A DNA stretch of 64,000 bases from JAMHWF01 sp048500255 (GTDB lineage: Bacteria > Pseudomonadota > Gammaproteobacteria > Burkholderiales > Burkholderiaceae_C), in the NCBI GenBank assembly GCA_048500255.1, contig JASNYH010000007.1:62001-126000 (forward strand). Reading direction: 5' to 3'. The notes under the pieces are model-generated. The model had not been told where the DNA came from and searched no databases. It worked only from the letters and a program-made list of their open reading frames with translations. Positions 9,421 to 18,152 of this stretch are shown here, one piece after another. Each line of letters begins with the position of its first letter. Within the stretch, counting starts at the first letter, position 1. Both the position numbers and the translations under genes were made by a program.

Positions 9421-9572
9421 TGCATCGCCCTTTCGTCCTCGCCGCGCAGCGCCAGCTCGGCGGCCTCGCGGTACGCATCGCGGCGCGAGGCGCTGTACAC
9501 CCACGCCACCAGTGCCACAAACAACAGCAGCCCGCTCACGGTGACGAGGCTGCGCAGATCGTTCAGGTCCAT
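9417..9572 (-). CDS. ccoQ: cbb3 oxidase small subunit CcoQ
   Basis: A 51-residue protein with one membrane helix (SLVTVSGLLLFVALVAWVYS) and a charged C-terminal tail, the typical CcoQ/FixQ layout. It is known in other bacteria to stabilise the interaction of CcoP with the core complex. It sits between ccoO (11 bp before its ATG) and ccoP (4-base ATGA overlap), the invariant position in ccoNOQP. Confidence 0.92.
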   Translation of the reverse strand: MDLNDLRSLVTVSGLLLFVALVAWVYSASRRDAYREAAELALRGEDERAMQ

Positions 9573-9583
9573 GTTCGTGCCCC

Positions 9584-10210
9584 TTACTTCACGTGCGTGC
9601 CGAGGACCTGCAGGTACGCGACGAGCGCATCGAGGTCGGTCTTGTCCTTCACCGCGGCGGCGGCGCCGTCGATGTCGGCATCGGCGTAGGGCACGCCGAC
9701 GCGGCGCAGCGCCTTCATGCCCGAGGCGACGGCCGCGCCGTCCACGGCCGAGCGCTCGAGCCAGGCGTAGGCCGGCATGTTCGACTCCGGCACCAGGTCG
9801 CGCGGGTTGATCAGGTGCAGACGGTGCCACTCGTCGCTGTACTTGCCGCCGACGCGGTGCAGGTCAGGCCCGGTGCGCTTGCTGCCCCACTGGAACGGAT
9901 GGTCGTAGACGAATTCGCCGGCCGTCGAGTACTTGCCGTAGCGCAGCGTCTCGGCCTGCAGCGGCCGGATCATCTGCGAGTGGCAGTTGTAGCAGCCCTC
10001 GCGGATGTAGACGTCGCGGCCGGCGAGCTGCAGCGCGGTGTAGGGTGCCAGGCCCGCCACCGGCTGCGTCGTCGAGCGCTGGAAGAACAGCGGCACGATC
10101 TCGACCAGGCCGCCGACGGCGACCGTGATCAGGATCAGCACGATCATCAGGAAGTTGCTGGTCTCGATGCGCTCGTGACCCGTGGGGCGGTGGGTGTTCG
10201 CGTTGCTCAT
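9584..10210 (-). CDS. ccoO: cbb3-type cytochrome c oxidase monoheme subunit II
   Basis: A 208-residue membrane-anchored c-type cytochrome. An N-terminal helix (FLMIVLILITVAVGGLVEIV) is followed by the heme site EGCYNCHSQMIRP and the characteristic TLRYGKYSTAGEFVYDHPFQWGS stretch (quoted here only in part); the distal region has ESNMPAYAWL with the probable Met ligand. It transfers electrons from CcoP to the CcoN catalytic core. It lies 13 bp downstream of ccoN in the operon. Confidence 0.97.
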   Translation of the reverse strand: MSNANTHRPTGHERIETSNFLMIVLILITVAVGGLVEIVPLFFQRSTTQPVAGLAPYTALQLAGRDVYIREGCYNCHSQMIRPLQAETLRYGKYSTAGEFVYDHPFQWGSKRTGPDLHRVGGKYSDEWHRLHLINPRDLVPESNMPAYAWLERSAVDGAAVASGMKALRRVGVPYADADIDGAAAAVKDKTDLDALVAYLQVLGTHVK

Positions 10211-10223
10211 GGTTCGTTCTCGC

Positions 10224-11666
10224 TCAGGCGTGGGCGGCGGCGCGCGGGATCGGCGCCAGGAACGGGCGGTTGCCGCGGATCGTCATCAGCACGTTCCAGC
10301 CCATCACACACATGCCCGTGAGGTACAGCAGCCCGCCGAGCAGGCGCACCACGTAGTACGGATAGGTGGCCTTCACGCTCTCGGCGAAGGTGTAGACGAG
10401 CGTGCCGTCGGCGTTGACGGCGCGCCACATCAGGCCCTGCATCACGCCGGCGATCCACATCGCGGCGATGTAGAGCACGATGCCCAGCGTCGCGATCCAG
10501 AAGTGCAGCTCGATGGCGCGCACGCTGTGCATCGCGGTGCGGCCGTACAGGCGCGGGATCAGGTAGTAGAGCGACCCCATCGAGATCAGGCCCACCCAGC
10601 CGAGCGCGCCCGAGTGCACGTGGCCGACCGTCCAGTCGGTGTAGTGCGACAGCGCGTTGACCGTCTTGATCGACATCATCGGCCCCTCGAAGGTCGACAT
10701 GCCGTAGAACGACAGAGCAACGATCAGGAACTTGAGGATCGGGTCGTCGCGCAGCTTGTGCCAGGCGCCCGACAGCGTCATCACGCCGTTGATCATGCCG
10801 CCCCACGAGGGCGCCAGCAGCACCAGCGAGAACACCATGCCCACGCTCTGCGCCCAGTCGGGCAGCGCCGTGTAGTGCAGGTGGTGCGGGCCGGCCCACA
10901 TGTAGGTGAAGATCAGCGCCCAGAAGTGGACGATCGACAGCCGGTAGCTGTAGACCGGGCGCTCGGCCTGCTTGGGGATGTAGTAGTACATCATCCCGAG
11001 GAAGCCCGCGGTGAGGAAGAAGCCGACCGCGTTATGGCCGTACCACCACTGCACCATCGCGTCCTGCACGCCGGCGTAGGCCGAGTAGCTCTTCATCAGG
11101 CCGGCCGGCATCGCCGCGCTGTTGACGATGTGCAGCAGCGCGACGGCGAGGATGAAGCCGCCGAAGAACCAGTTGGCGACGTAGATGTGGCGCACCTTGC
11201 GCATGCCGATCGTGCCGAAGAAGACGATCGCATAGGCGACCCACACGACGGCGATCAGGATGTCGATCGGCCACTCGAGCTCGGCGTACTCCTTGGCCTG
11301 CGTGTAGCCCAGCGGCAGCGACAGCGCCGCCGCCACGATGACGACCTGCCAGCCCCAGAAGGTGAACATCGCCAGCTTGGGCATGAACAGCGGCACCTGG
11401 CAGGTGCGCTGCACGACGTGATACGAAGTGGCGAACAGCGCCGAGCCGCCGAACGCGAAGATCACGGCGTTGGTATGCAGCGGCCGCAATCGGCCGTAGC
11501 TGAGCCACGGGATGCCGAGGTTCAGCTCGGGCCAGGCGAGCTGCGCGGCGATGAAGACGCCGACCAGCATGCCGACGATGCCCCACACGACGGCCGCGAG
11601 CGCGAACCCGCGGACGGCGCCGTCGGTGTAGCTCACGCCCGACTCGGAGTGCGTGCTAACGGCCAT
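10224..11666 (-). CDS. ccoN: cbb3-type cytochrome c oxidase catalytic subunit I
   Basis: A 480-residue heme-copper oxidase core with about 12 membrane helices. Visible family features are GGSALFATSYHVVQRTC, WWYGHNAVGFFLTAGFLGMMYYYIPK, HFWALIFTYMWAGPHHLHYT and SHYTDWTVGHVHSGALGW, which carry the heme b, heme b3 and CuB histidines. It reduces oxygen to water at low oxygen tension and pumps protons. The start is ATG 11666, 8 bases after an AAGGA ribosome site; a longer frame to 11705 would lie in the promoter. An FNR-type box and a GACAAT -10 element lie immediately upstream. Confidence 0.97.
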   Translation of the reverse strand: MAVSTHSESGVSYTDGAVRGFALAAVVWGIVGMLVGVFIAAQLAWPELNLGIPWLSYGRLRPLHTNAVIFAFGGSALFATSYHVVQRTCQVPLFMPKLAMFTFWGWQVVIVAAALSLPLGYTQAKEYAELEWPIDILIAVVWVAYAIVFFGTIGMRKVRHIYVANWFFGGFILAVALLHIVNSAAMPAGLMKSYSAYAGVQDAMVQWWYGHNAVGFFLTAGFLGMMYYYIPKQAERPVYSYRLSIVHFWALIFTYMWAGPHHLHYTALPDWAQSVGMVFSLVLLAPSWGGMINGVMTLSGAWHKLRDDPILKFLIVALSFYGMSTFEGPMMSIKTVNALSHYTDWTVGHVHSGALGWVGLISMGSLYYLIPRLYGRTAMHSVRAIELHFWIATLGIVLYIAAMWIAGVMQGLMWRAVNADGTLVYTFAESVKATYPYYVVRLLGGLLYLTGMCVMGWNVLMTIRGNRPFLAPIPRAAAHA

Positions 11667-11703
11667 GGGAATTTCCTTTTTTGCAGTGCAAAGAAACCAT
11701 TTC

Positions 11704-11745
11704 ATTGTCAGGGTCTGATAGGCCCTGACGCTTGATGCCGGTCAA
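11704..11745 (-). promoter_or_regulatory. FNR-activated promoter of ccoNOQP
   Basis: TTGATGCCGGTCAA (11732-11745) matches the FNR consensus except one base, and GACAAT at 11704-11709 fits a -10 element. The box centre is about 41.5 bp before a start near 11697, the classic class II activator geometry. The box lies inside the 3' end of ccoS. A 7-bp inverted repeat (GTCAGGG/CCCTGAC) sits between box and -10. Confidence 0.75.
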
Positions 11746-11890
11746 TGGGTGTCGGATCGGCATCGAGGATGCGGGCGCCGGCCTCGTCGAGATCCTCGAA
11801 CTGGCCGCGGTGCAGCGCCCAGGCGAAGACGCCGAGGATCAGCAGCACCAGCACGGCCGACAGCGGAATCAGCAGGTAGAGGATGTCCAT
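11708..11890 (-). CDS. ccoS: cbb3 oxidase maturation protein CcoS
   Basis: A 60-residue protein with one N-terminal membrane helix (MDILYLLIPLSAVLVLLILG), then FAWALHRGQFEDLDEAG, the hallmark CcoS/FixS sequence, and a variable tail. CcoS is required for cofactor (heme and copper) insertion into CcoN. It begins 6 bp after ccoI with a good GGAG ribosome site, and its last codons overlap the FNR-type box serving ccoN. Confidence 0.92.
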   Translation of the reverse strand: MDILYLLIPLSAVLVLLILGVFAWALHRGQFEDLDEAGARILDADPTPIDRHQASGPIRP

Positions 11891-11896
11891 CGCTCC

Positions 11897-14143
11897 TCAC
11901 CTTGCCAGCCGCAGCGCATTGCCGACGACGAGCAGCGAGCTCGCCGCCATGCCCAACCCCGAGGCCCACGGCGGCAGCCAGCCGGCCACGGCGAGCGGCA
12001 CGCAGGCGGCGTTGTAGGCGGCGGCCCAGATCAGGTTCTGGCGCACGATGGCGACGCTGCGCTGCGCGACGCGGCGCGCGTGCACCACGTCGGCCAGCGC
12101 ATTGGAGACGACGACGCCGTCGGCCTGGCCGCGCGCGACGAGCGCGCCCTCGCCCATCGCCAGCGACACGTCGGCCTGCGCCAGCACCGGCGCGTCGTTG
12201 ATGCCGTCGCCGAGCATCGCGACCTTTTCGCCGCGCTGCTGGGCGGCGCGCAGCGCCGCGAGCTTGGCCTCGGGCGCGAGGCCGCCGTGGCCGCCGTCGA
12301 GCGCGAGCTGCTCGGCGAGCCGGCCGGCGCGCGCCGCACCGTCGCCCGACAGCAGCGTGACCTTCACGCCGTCGGCCTGCAGCGCGCGCACCGCCTCGGC
12401 GGCGTCGGCGCGCAGGCCTTCGTCGAACTCGAAGCAGGCCAGCGGCACGCCGTCGCGCGCCAGCCAGACGCGCGGCCGGTCGTCGTCGCCGAGCGCCGTG
12501 CCGACGGCGGCAGCCGAGCCGAGCCGCCAGCGGCGGCCCGACGCGTCGGTGGCCTGCAGGCCGCGGCCGGGAGTTTCTGCGACGTCGCGCCAGTCGCCGG
12601 CCTCGCCGGGCCAGGCTTCGCGCAGCGCCGCCGACAGCGGATGCTGCGACCAGGCGGCGAGCGACGCCGCCGTCGCCGCGAGCGTGGCGTCGTCGACGTT
12701 GCAGCCGGACAGGCGCTGCACGCCGCGGCAGCGCAGCCGGCCTTCGGTCAGCGTGCCCGTCTTGTCGACGTAGAGGCGGTCGATCGCCGCCAGCGTCTCG
12801 AGCGCGTCGATGCGCCGCAGCAGCACGCCGCGGCGCGCCAGCGCGCCGGCCGCGGCGATCAGCGCCGACGGCGCCGCCAGCGACAGCGCGCACGGGCAGG
12901 TGACGATCAGCACCGACACGGCGACCCACACGGCCTTCGACGGATCGACGAGGCTCCAGGCTGCCGCCGCGCCGGCCGCCAGCAGCAGCACGACCCACAG
13001 GAACGGCCCCGCCCAGCGGTCGGCGAGCCGTGCGACGGCCGGCCGGCGCGTCATCGCCTCGCGCATCAGCGCGACGATGGCCTCGTGGCGCGTGTCGGCG
13101 CCGACGCGCAGCGCGCGCATCTCGACGGGCGCCTGCAGGTTGACGCTGCCGGCGACGACGGCGTCGCCGCTGCGCTTGGGCACGGGCCGCGACTCGCCGC
13201 TGAGCAGCGCCTCGTCGACCGCCGTCTCACCCTGCGTCAACACGCCGTCGGCGGCGAAGGCCTGGCCCAGCGGCACGCGCAGCACGTCGCCCACGGCGAT
13301 GCGCTGCGCACTGATCGTCTCGACGCTGCCGTCGGCGGCGACGCGCAGCACGCTCTGCGGCAAGGCGCCGGCGCTGCGCTCGAGCGCCTCGGCGGCGCGG
13401 TGGCGTGCCAGCATCTCCAGATAGCGCCCGCCGAGCAGGAAGGCGACGAACATCGTCAGCGAATCGAAATAGACATCCGCGCCGAACACGCCGCCGGGGT
13501 CGAACGCCGCGCCGCTGCTGGCGACGAAGGCGACGGCGATGCCCAGTGCGACCGGCACGTCCATGCCAATGCGCCGCTCGCGCAGCGCGCGCCACGCGCC
13601 GGCGAAGAACGGCGCGGCCGAGAACCACAGCACCGGCACGGTGAGCAGCCAGGCGCCCCAGTCGAGCAGCTGCTTCAGGTCGGGCGCCAGCTCGCCCGCG
13701 CCGGCCACGTAGGCGGGCGTGGCCATCATCATCACCTGCATGGCGCAGAACGACGCCACGAACAGGCGCCACGTCGCGCCGCGGCGCTCGCGCAGTCGCA
13801 GCTCGCGCGCGCCCGCCGCGGTATCGGGCACGGCGTCGTAGCCGGCGCGCTGCACGGCGCGCACCAGCGCCGACGGCTGCACGCGCCCGGCCTGCCAGCG
13901 CACGCTGGCGCACTGCGTCGCCGGATTGACAGTGGCCGCGACGACGCCGTCGACGCCTTGCAGCGCGTGCTCGACGGTGTCGGCGCAGGCCGCGCAATGC
14001 ATGCCGCCGATGCGCAGCGACGACTCGGCGACGCGCGCGCCATTACCGGCGTCGAGCCAGCGCGTGAAGCGATCGCGCTCGAGCGGGTCGTCGAGGATGT
14101 CCGGATCGCCGGACGGCGCGGACGGAGAGACGGCAGGGATCAC
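11897..14143 (-). CDS. ccoI: Copper-exporting P-type ATPase of cbb3 assembly
   Basis: A 748-residue P1B ATPase. It has an N-terminal heavy-metal domain with GGMHCAACADTVE near residue 48, eight membrane helices, the transport motif CPC in VTCPCALSLA near residue 417, the phosphorylation site DKTGTLTEG near 458, a nucleotide-domain HP motif (SQHPLS) and the hinge GDGINDAPVL near 645. CcoI-type pumps move copper across the membrane slowly for CuB assembly rather than for resistance. The start codon is GTG at 14143 and no later start fits. It heads the minus-strand cco cluster, followed 6 bp later by ccoS, and is divergent from the channel gene across tandem FNR-like sites. Confidence 0.95.
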   Translation of the reverse strand: MIPAVSPSAPSGDPDILDDPLERDRFTRWLDAGNGARVAESSLRIGGMHCAACADTVEHALQGVDGVVAATVNPATQCASVRWQAGRVQPSALVRAVQRAGYDAVPDTAAGARELRLRERRGATWRLFVASFCAMQVMMMATPAYVAGAGELAPDLKQLLDWGAWLLTVPVLWFSAAPFFAGAWRALRERRIGMDVPVALGIAVAFVASSGAAFDPGGVFGADVYFDSLTMFVAFLLGGRYLEMLARHRAAEALERSAGALPQSVLRVAADGSVETISAQRIAVGDVLRVPLGQAFAADGVLTQGETAVDEALLSGESRPVPKRSGDAVVAGSVNLQAPVEMRALRVGADTRHEAIVALMREAMTRRPAVARLADRWAGPFLWVVLLLAAGAAAAWSLVDPSKAVWVAVSVLIVTCPCALSLAAPSALIAAAGALARRGVLLRRIDALETLAAIDRLYVDKTGTLTEGRLRCRGVQRLSGCNVDDATLAATAASLAAWSQHPLSAALREAWPGEAGDWRDVAETPGRGLQATDASGRRWRLGSAAAVGTALGDDDRPRVWLARDGVPLACFEFDEGLRADAAEAVRALQADGVKVTLLSGDGAARAGRLAEQLALDGGHGGLAPEAKLAALRAAQQRGEKVAMLGDGINDAPVLAQADVSLAMGEGALVARGQADGVVVSNALADVVHARRVAQRSVAIVRQNLIWAAAYNAACVPLAVAGWLPPWASGLGMAASSLLVVGNALRLAR

Positions 14144-14179
14144 GCGGCGCTAATCTACGTGCCGCCGCCCGAAACGGAC

Positions 14180-14211
14180 ATGATCCAGATCAAAGACGTG
14201 ATCCAGATCGG
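14180..14211. promoter_or_regulatory. Tandem FNR-like sites between ccoI and the channel gene
   Basis: TGATCCAGATC occurs twice, starting at 14181 and 14199, exactly 18 bp apart. The first, ATGATCCAGATCAA (14180-14193), matches the FNR consensus at all but one position; the second is good only in one half. The first box is centred 41.5 bp before a possible start near 14228 for the plus-strand channel gene. Confidence 0.6.
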
Positions 14212-14258
14212 GCGGCGATGCTAGGCTGGGTTATTTCGCTGGGCGCTGCACGACCTTC

Positions 14259-15083
14259 ATGCCCGAACTCTTCGGTTCCGACGCCTATTCCCCGCGCGAG
14301 GTCGCCGAGCGCGTCGAGACCATCGGCGTCGCCAAGGCGCGCATGGCGCTGCTGCCGATGGCCATCCTGGGCGTGCTGGCGGGCGCCTTCATCGGGCTGG
14401 GCATGCTGTTCTTCGTCATCGTCACGTCCGACGCGACGCTCGGCTTCGCGGCATCGCGCGTGCTCGGCGGCGCCGTGTTCTCGCTCGGGCTGCTGCTCGT
14501 CGTCGTCGCCGGCGCGGAACTCTTCACCGGCAACAACCTGCTCGTGATGGCCTGGGCCGACCGCAAGATCACGACGACCGAGCTGCTGCGCAACTGGCTC
14601 GTCGTGTGCGCCGCCAACTTCGTCGGCGCGGCCGGGCTGGCCGTGCTGGTCTGGCTGTCGCGCCACTGGGAGATGAACGACGGCCGCGTCGGCGCGCAGG
14701 TGCTGGCGCTGGCCGCGAACAAGGTCTCGCTGGCGCCGCATGTGGCCTTCTTCAAGGGAGTGCTGTGCAACGTACTGGTGTGCATGGCGGTGTGGATGGC
14801 GATGGCCGGGCGCAGCGTCGTCGACAAGGCGGTCGCCGTCGTGCCGCCGATCACCGCCTTCGTCGCGGCCGGCTTCGAGCACAGCATCGCGAACATGTAC
14901 CTGATCCCGCTGGCGATGCTCCTGCACGGCGCCGAGGGGCTCGACGTACCCGGCGCTGCGGCCATCGGCTGGAGAGGCCTGGCTGCCAACCTGCTGCCCG
15001 TGATCGCAGGCAACCTGGTCGGCGGCAGCGTGCTCGTCGGCCTCGTCTATCACTTGATCTACCGGCGCGGCGTCGCACGCTGA
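14259..15083 (+). CDS. Formate/nitrite transporter family channel
   Basis: A 274-residue FNT-family protein of about six helices with internal pseudo-repeats. Family signatures are AGAELFTGNNLL after helix 2, KGVLCNVLVCMAVWMA and FVAAGFEHSIANMYLIP, which contains the pore histidine. FNT channels pass formate, nitrite or hydrosulfide, usually with protons. Sequence alone does not tell FocA from NirC. Next to a microaerobic respiration cluster and behind an FNR-type box it probably moves nitrite or formate under low oxygen. It is monocistronic and followed by a hairpin at 15103. Confidence 0.9.
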   Translation: MPELFGSDAYSPREVAERVETIGVAKARMALLPMAILGVLAGAFIGLGMLFFVIVTSDATLGFAASRVLGGAVFSLGLLLVVVAGAELFTGNNLLVMAWADRKITTTELLRNWLVVCAANFVGAAGLAVLVWLSRHWEMNDGRVGAQVLALAANKVSLAPHVAFFKGVLCNVLVCMAVWMAMAGRSVVDKAVAVVPPITAFVAAGFEHSIANMYLIPLAMLLHGAEGLDVPGAAAIGWRGLAANLLPVIAGNLVGGSVLVGLVYHLIYRRGVAR

Positions 15084-15102
15084 GCGCGGCGGACGGGTTT
15101 TC

Positions 15103-15123
15103 ACGCAGCAAAACTGGCTGCGT
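15103..15123 (+). terminator. Hairpin downstream of FNT gene
   Basis: ACGCAGC and GCTGCGT form a 7-bp stem around AAAACTG, 20 bases past the channel gene stop. The T-run lies before the stem (TTTTC) rather than after it, so terminator function is only possible. Confidence 0.35.
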
Positions 15124-15227
15124 TCTGCCGAAGATTTCTCTTCGTCGGTTCGCCCGGCCTCGACCACACTGCATACGATGCCGCCGCTGCCCGCCCCGAA
15201 CGTCGAAATGCTCGAGGAAGCCACACC

Positions 15228-16428
15228 ATGCTGAAGCGCATTGCGGTGGCGCAACTGGTGCCGGGCATGTACGTCGACAAGGTCGTCGGCTCGTGGCTCG
15301 ACCATCCGTTCTGGCGCAACTCGTTTCCAGTGCGCAGCGCGGACGACGTGGCGCGCCGCGCGCATCGCCGAGGTGTGGATCGATACGGCGCGCGGCATCG
15401 ACGTGCCCGCGCCGGTGGCCGCGGCCACGGAGCCCGAGCCCGAGACGACACCCGTCACGCCGACGCCGCAGCCTGCGCAACCCAAGGGCAGCGAGGTCGA
15501 ACGCGCGCGCATCATCCGCGAGCAGGCCCGGCAGACCGTGGTCTCGCTGTTCGAGCAGGCGCGGCTCGGGCGCGCCGTCGAGCCGGCGGCCTGCCTGCCG
15601 CTCGTCGACGAGATCAGCGATTCGCTGGCGCGCGATCGGGGCGCCTTCATCAACCTGTCGCGGCTGAAGACCCAGGACGAGTACACGTACCTTCACTCCG
15701 TCTCGGTGTGCGCGCTGATGATCGGCTTGGCGCGACAGCTCGGGTTGCCTCGCGCGCAGGTGCGCGAGATCGGGCTGGCCGGCATGATGCACGACATCGG
15801 CAAGGCGCTGATGCCGCTGGAGGTGCTCAACAAGCCCGGCAAGCTGACGACCGAAGAGTTCGACATCATGAAGACGCATCCCGCGCAGGGCGTCGAACTG
15901 CTGCGCGGCAGCGTCGGCGAGGTCGTGATCGACGTCTGCCTGCATCACCACGAGAAGATCGACGGCAGCGGCTATCCGCACGGGCTCGCCGGCGACGACA
16001 TCTCGCTGCCCGCGCGCATGGGCGCGGTGTGCGACGTCTACGACGCGATCACGTCGAATCGGCCCTACAAGGCGGGCTGGGATCCGGCCGAATCGCTGCG
16101 CCGCATGGCGCAGTGGAAGGGGCACTTCGACCCGCTCGTGTTCCAGGCCTTCGTCAAGACGATCGGCATCTATCCCGTCGGCTCGCTGGTGCGCCTGAAG
16201 TCGCAGCGACTGGCCGTGGTGTGCGAGCAGCGCGCCGAATCGCTGCTGAAGCCGCGCGTGCGCGTGTGCTGGTCGATCGCCGCGCGCCAGCGCATCACGC
16301 CCGTGTTCGTCGACCTCGCGTCGGCGGGATGCAACGACGAAATCGCAGGCGTCGAGAGCCCGCAGCAGTGGCCCGATCTGCCCGATCTGGACGCGCTGTG
16401 GCTGCCGCCGGAGGCGGCGACCGGCTGA
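15228..16428 (+). pseudogene. HD-GYP c-di-GMP phosphodiesterase with DUF3391 domain, apparent frameshift
   Basis: The N-terminal DUF3391-type segment (MLKRIAVAQLVPGMYVDKV, DHPFWRNSF) is in one frame from 15228. The continuation EVWIDTARGID and the whole HD-GYP domain are in the next frame from about 15352. The break falls in a GCGCGCC-rich run near 15350-15362. After it the protein looks intact: LHSVSVCALMIGLA, GMMHDIGKALMP (HD), HHHEKIDGSGYPHGL (GYP) and DVYDAITSNRPYK, ending at 16428. Corrected, it would be about 400 aa and cleave c-di-GMP. A genuine +1/-2 mutation or a sequencing error in the GC run are both possible. DUF3391 plus HD-GYP is a common pairing in betaproteobacteria. Confidence 0.8.
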
Positions 16429-16465
16429 ACCGCGCTCGGGCACGCTGCCTGCTGCCCACTGCATG

Positions 16466-16489
16466 GGCGGCGGCACACGAGCCGCCGCC
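16466..16489 (+). terminator. GC-rich hairpin between HD-GYP gene and small protein gene
   Basis: GGCGGCGGC and GCCGCCGCC form a perfect 9-bp stem around ACACGA. It lies 37 bases after the HD-GYP stop and 21 bases before the next ATG. Without a T-run it could be a terminator or a leader structure. Confidence 0.4.
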
Positions 16490-16510
16490 TCGACTGCGGA
16501 GGAAGCCGAC

Positions 16511-16819
16511 ATGACGACACCCAAGGACCCGAAGGCGGCCCGGCGCGAAACCCGGCGCCTGGAAGGCCAGGCCACCGACCCGGCGCAGAAGATGCCGACC
16601 TACCAGGAGCTGCTCGACGAATCGCTGGAGGAGACCTTCCCGGCCAGCGACCCGATCTCGCCGAGCGCCGCGATGCACGCCGAGCGCAGGATCTCGACGC
16701 GCAAGGACGACAAGGACTGGACGCTCAAGCCCGGCGGCGAGAAGGCGCCCAAGGGCAAGGCTGCGCGCGAATCGAAGGGGTCGGCCAAGCCACCGGTCAA
16801 GGAGACGAAGCAGCGCTGA
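16511..16819 (+). CDS. Small hydrophilic protein with EETFPASDP motif
   Basis: A 102-residue, highly charged protein. The conserved core LLDESLEETFPASDPISP resembles a short motif seen in many small proteobacterial hypothetical proteins. The tail is Lys/Gly/Pro-rich and probably disordered. The start at 16511 has a strong GGAGGA ribosome site 8 bases upstream; a longer frame from 16463 would start inside a hairpin. Its stop codon directly abuts the fahA stop on the opposite strand. No function can be assigned. Confidence 0.75.
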   Translation: MTTPKDPKAARRETRRLEGQATDPAQKMPTYQELLDESLEETFPASDPISPSAAMHAERRISTRKDDKDWTLKPGGEKAPKGKAARESKGSAKPPVKETKQR

Positions 16820-18148
16820 TCACACCAGCGGTGCCGCCGGCGAAGCGATCGCCGGCGCGACGCTGCCGGCGCACTCGCCGAAGCCGATGCGCGCCGCGCC
16901 CGCGCGCTCGCAGTGCGCGCGCAGGATCACGGTGTCGCCGTCCTCGAGGAAGCGCCGCGACTCGCCGCCGGGCAGCGCGAGCGGCTCCTTGCCGCCCTGC
17001 GTCAACTCGAGCAGCGAGCCGCCATCGCCCGACTGTGGCCCCGACTGCGTGCCGCTGCCGAGCAGGTCGCCCGGGCGCAGGTTGCAGCCGTTGCTGGTGT
17101 GGTGGGCAACGAGTTGCGCCAGTGTCCAGTAGGCGTCGCGGAAGTTGGCCTGCGACAGCCTCACGGCCGGCGTGCCGGCGGCGCGCATCGCTGCCGTCTG
17201 CAGCCAGACTTCGAGCACGATGTCGATCGCGCCGCGCTCGCGGTTGTCGAGCGAGTCGAGGTAGGGAAGCGGCTTGGGGTCGCCCTCGGGGCGCACGAAC
17301 GGCGCACGGTACGGCGCCAGCGCATCCATCGTGACGATCCACGGCGACAGCGTCGACGCGAAGCTCTTCGACAGAAAGGGCCCGAGCGGCTGGTACTCCC
17401 AGGCCTGCACGTCGCGCGCCGACCAGTCGTTGAGCAGCATCACGCCGAACAGGCGCTGTTCGGCGGCGCCGATCGGCACCGGCTCGCCGAGCTCGTTGCC
17501 CGCGCCGACCAGCGCGCCGAGCTCGAGCTCGTAGTCGAGGCGCCGGCACGGCCCGAACAGCGGGATCTCGGTCTCGCCCTTCAACTGGCCGAGCGGGCGC
17601 GCGAAACGCGCCGGCGCGACGCCGATCGACGAGCTGCGGCCGTGGTAGCCGATCGGCACCCACTTGTAGTTGGGCAGCAGCGGGTTGTCGGGGCGGAACA
17701 GCTTGCCCACCGTGGTCGCGTGGTGGATGCCGGTGTAGAAGTCGGTGTAGTCGCCGATCTCGCACGGCAGACCCATCAGGACCTGCGACTGCGGCACCAG
17801 GCACAGCTCGAGGAACGGCGCCTGTTCGCTGCCCTCGCGCAACGCAGCCGACAGCGCGCGCCGCAGGCTGCGCCAGCGCTCGGCACCGAACTGCATGAAG
17901 CGCTTCAGGTCGCCGGCGGCCAGTGGCGCCATCTGGTCGTAGGTGGCGGCGTCCCAGGGGCACTGCTCGCAGGCGAGCCTGAGGTCGAGCACCTGGTCGC
18001 CGATCGCCACGCCGAAGCGCCACGGCTCGTCGACGACCTTGCGGCGAAATCGCCCGTACGGCAGGTTCTGGATCGGAAAGTCGCAGCCCGGCGCATTGGC
18101 CGAGGCCACCCAGCTGCGCAGCGCCGGGTCGTGGGTCTCGTCGATCAT
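16820..18148 (-). CDS. fahA: Fumarylacetoacetase
   Basis: A 442-residue enzyme hydrolysing 4-fumarylacetoacetate to fumarate and acetoacetate, the last step of homogentisate catabolism. FAH signatures are FPIQNLPYGRF at the start, DYTDFYTGIHHAT (metal Asp and catalytic His), YELELG (metal Glu pair), NDWSARDVQAWEY (metal Asp) and GDLLGSGTQSG. The start at 18148 (MIDETHDP) is 4 bp after the hmgA stop; a longer frame would run into hmgA. Last gene of the minus-strand homogentisate operon. No maleylacetoacetate isomerase gene is present in the window, so that step must be encoded elsewhere or be unnecessary. Confidence 0.96.
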   Translation of the reverse strand: MIDETHDPALRSWVASANAPGCDFPIQNLPYGRFRRKVVDEPWRFGVAIGDQVLDLRLACEQCPWDAATYDQMAPLAAGDLKRFMQFGAERWRSLRRALSAALREGSEQAPFLELCLVPQSQVLMGLPCEIGDYTDFYTGIHHATTVGKLFRPDNPLLPNYKWVPIGYHGRSSSIGVAPARFARPLGQLKGETEIPLFGPCRRLDYELELGALVGAGNELGEPVPIGAAEQRLFGVMLLNDWSARDVQAWEYQPLGPFLSKSFASTLSPWIVTMDALAPYRAPFVRPEGDPKPLPYLDSLDNRERGAIDIVLEVWLQTAAMRAAGTPAVRLSQANFRDAYWTLAQLVAHHTSNGCNLRPGDLLGSGTQSGPQSGDGGSLLELTQGGKEPLALPGGESRRFLEDGDTVILRAHCERAGAARIGFGECAGSVAPAIASPAAPLV

Positions 18149-18152
18149 CGAT

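Noticed and set aside
15103..15123. FliA-like boxes around GCAAAACT and GCCGAAGA before the HD-GYP gene
   Set aside because: Both boxes deviate too far from consensus; the sequence is better explained as a small hairpin.
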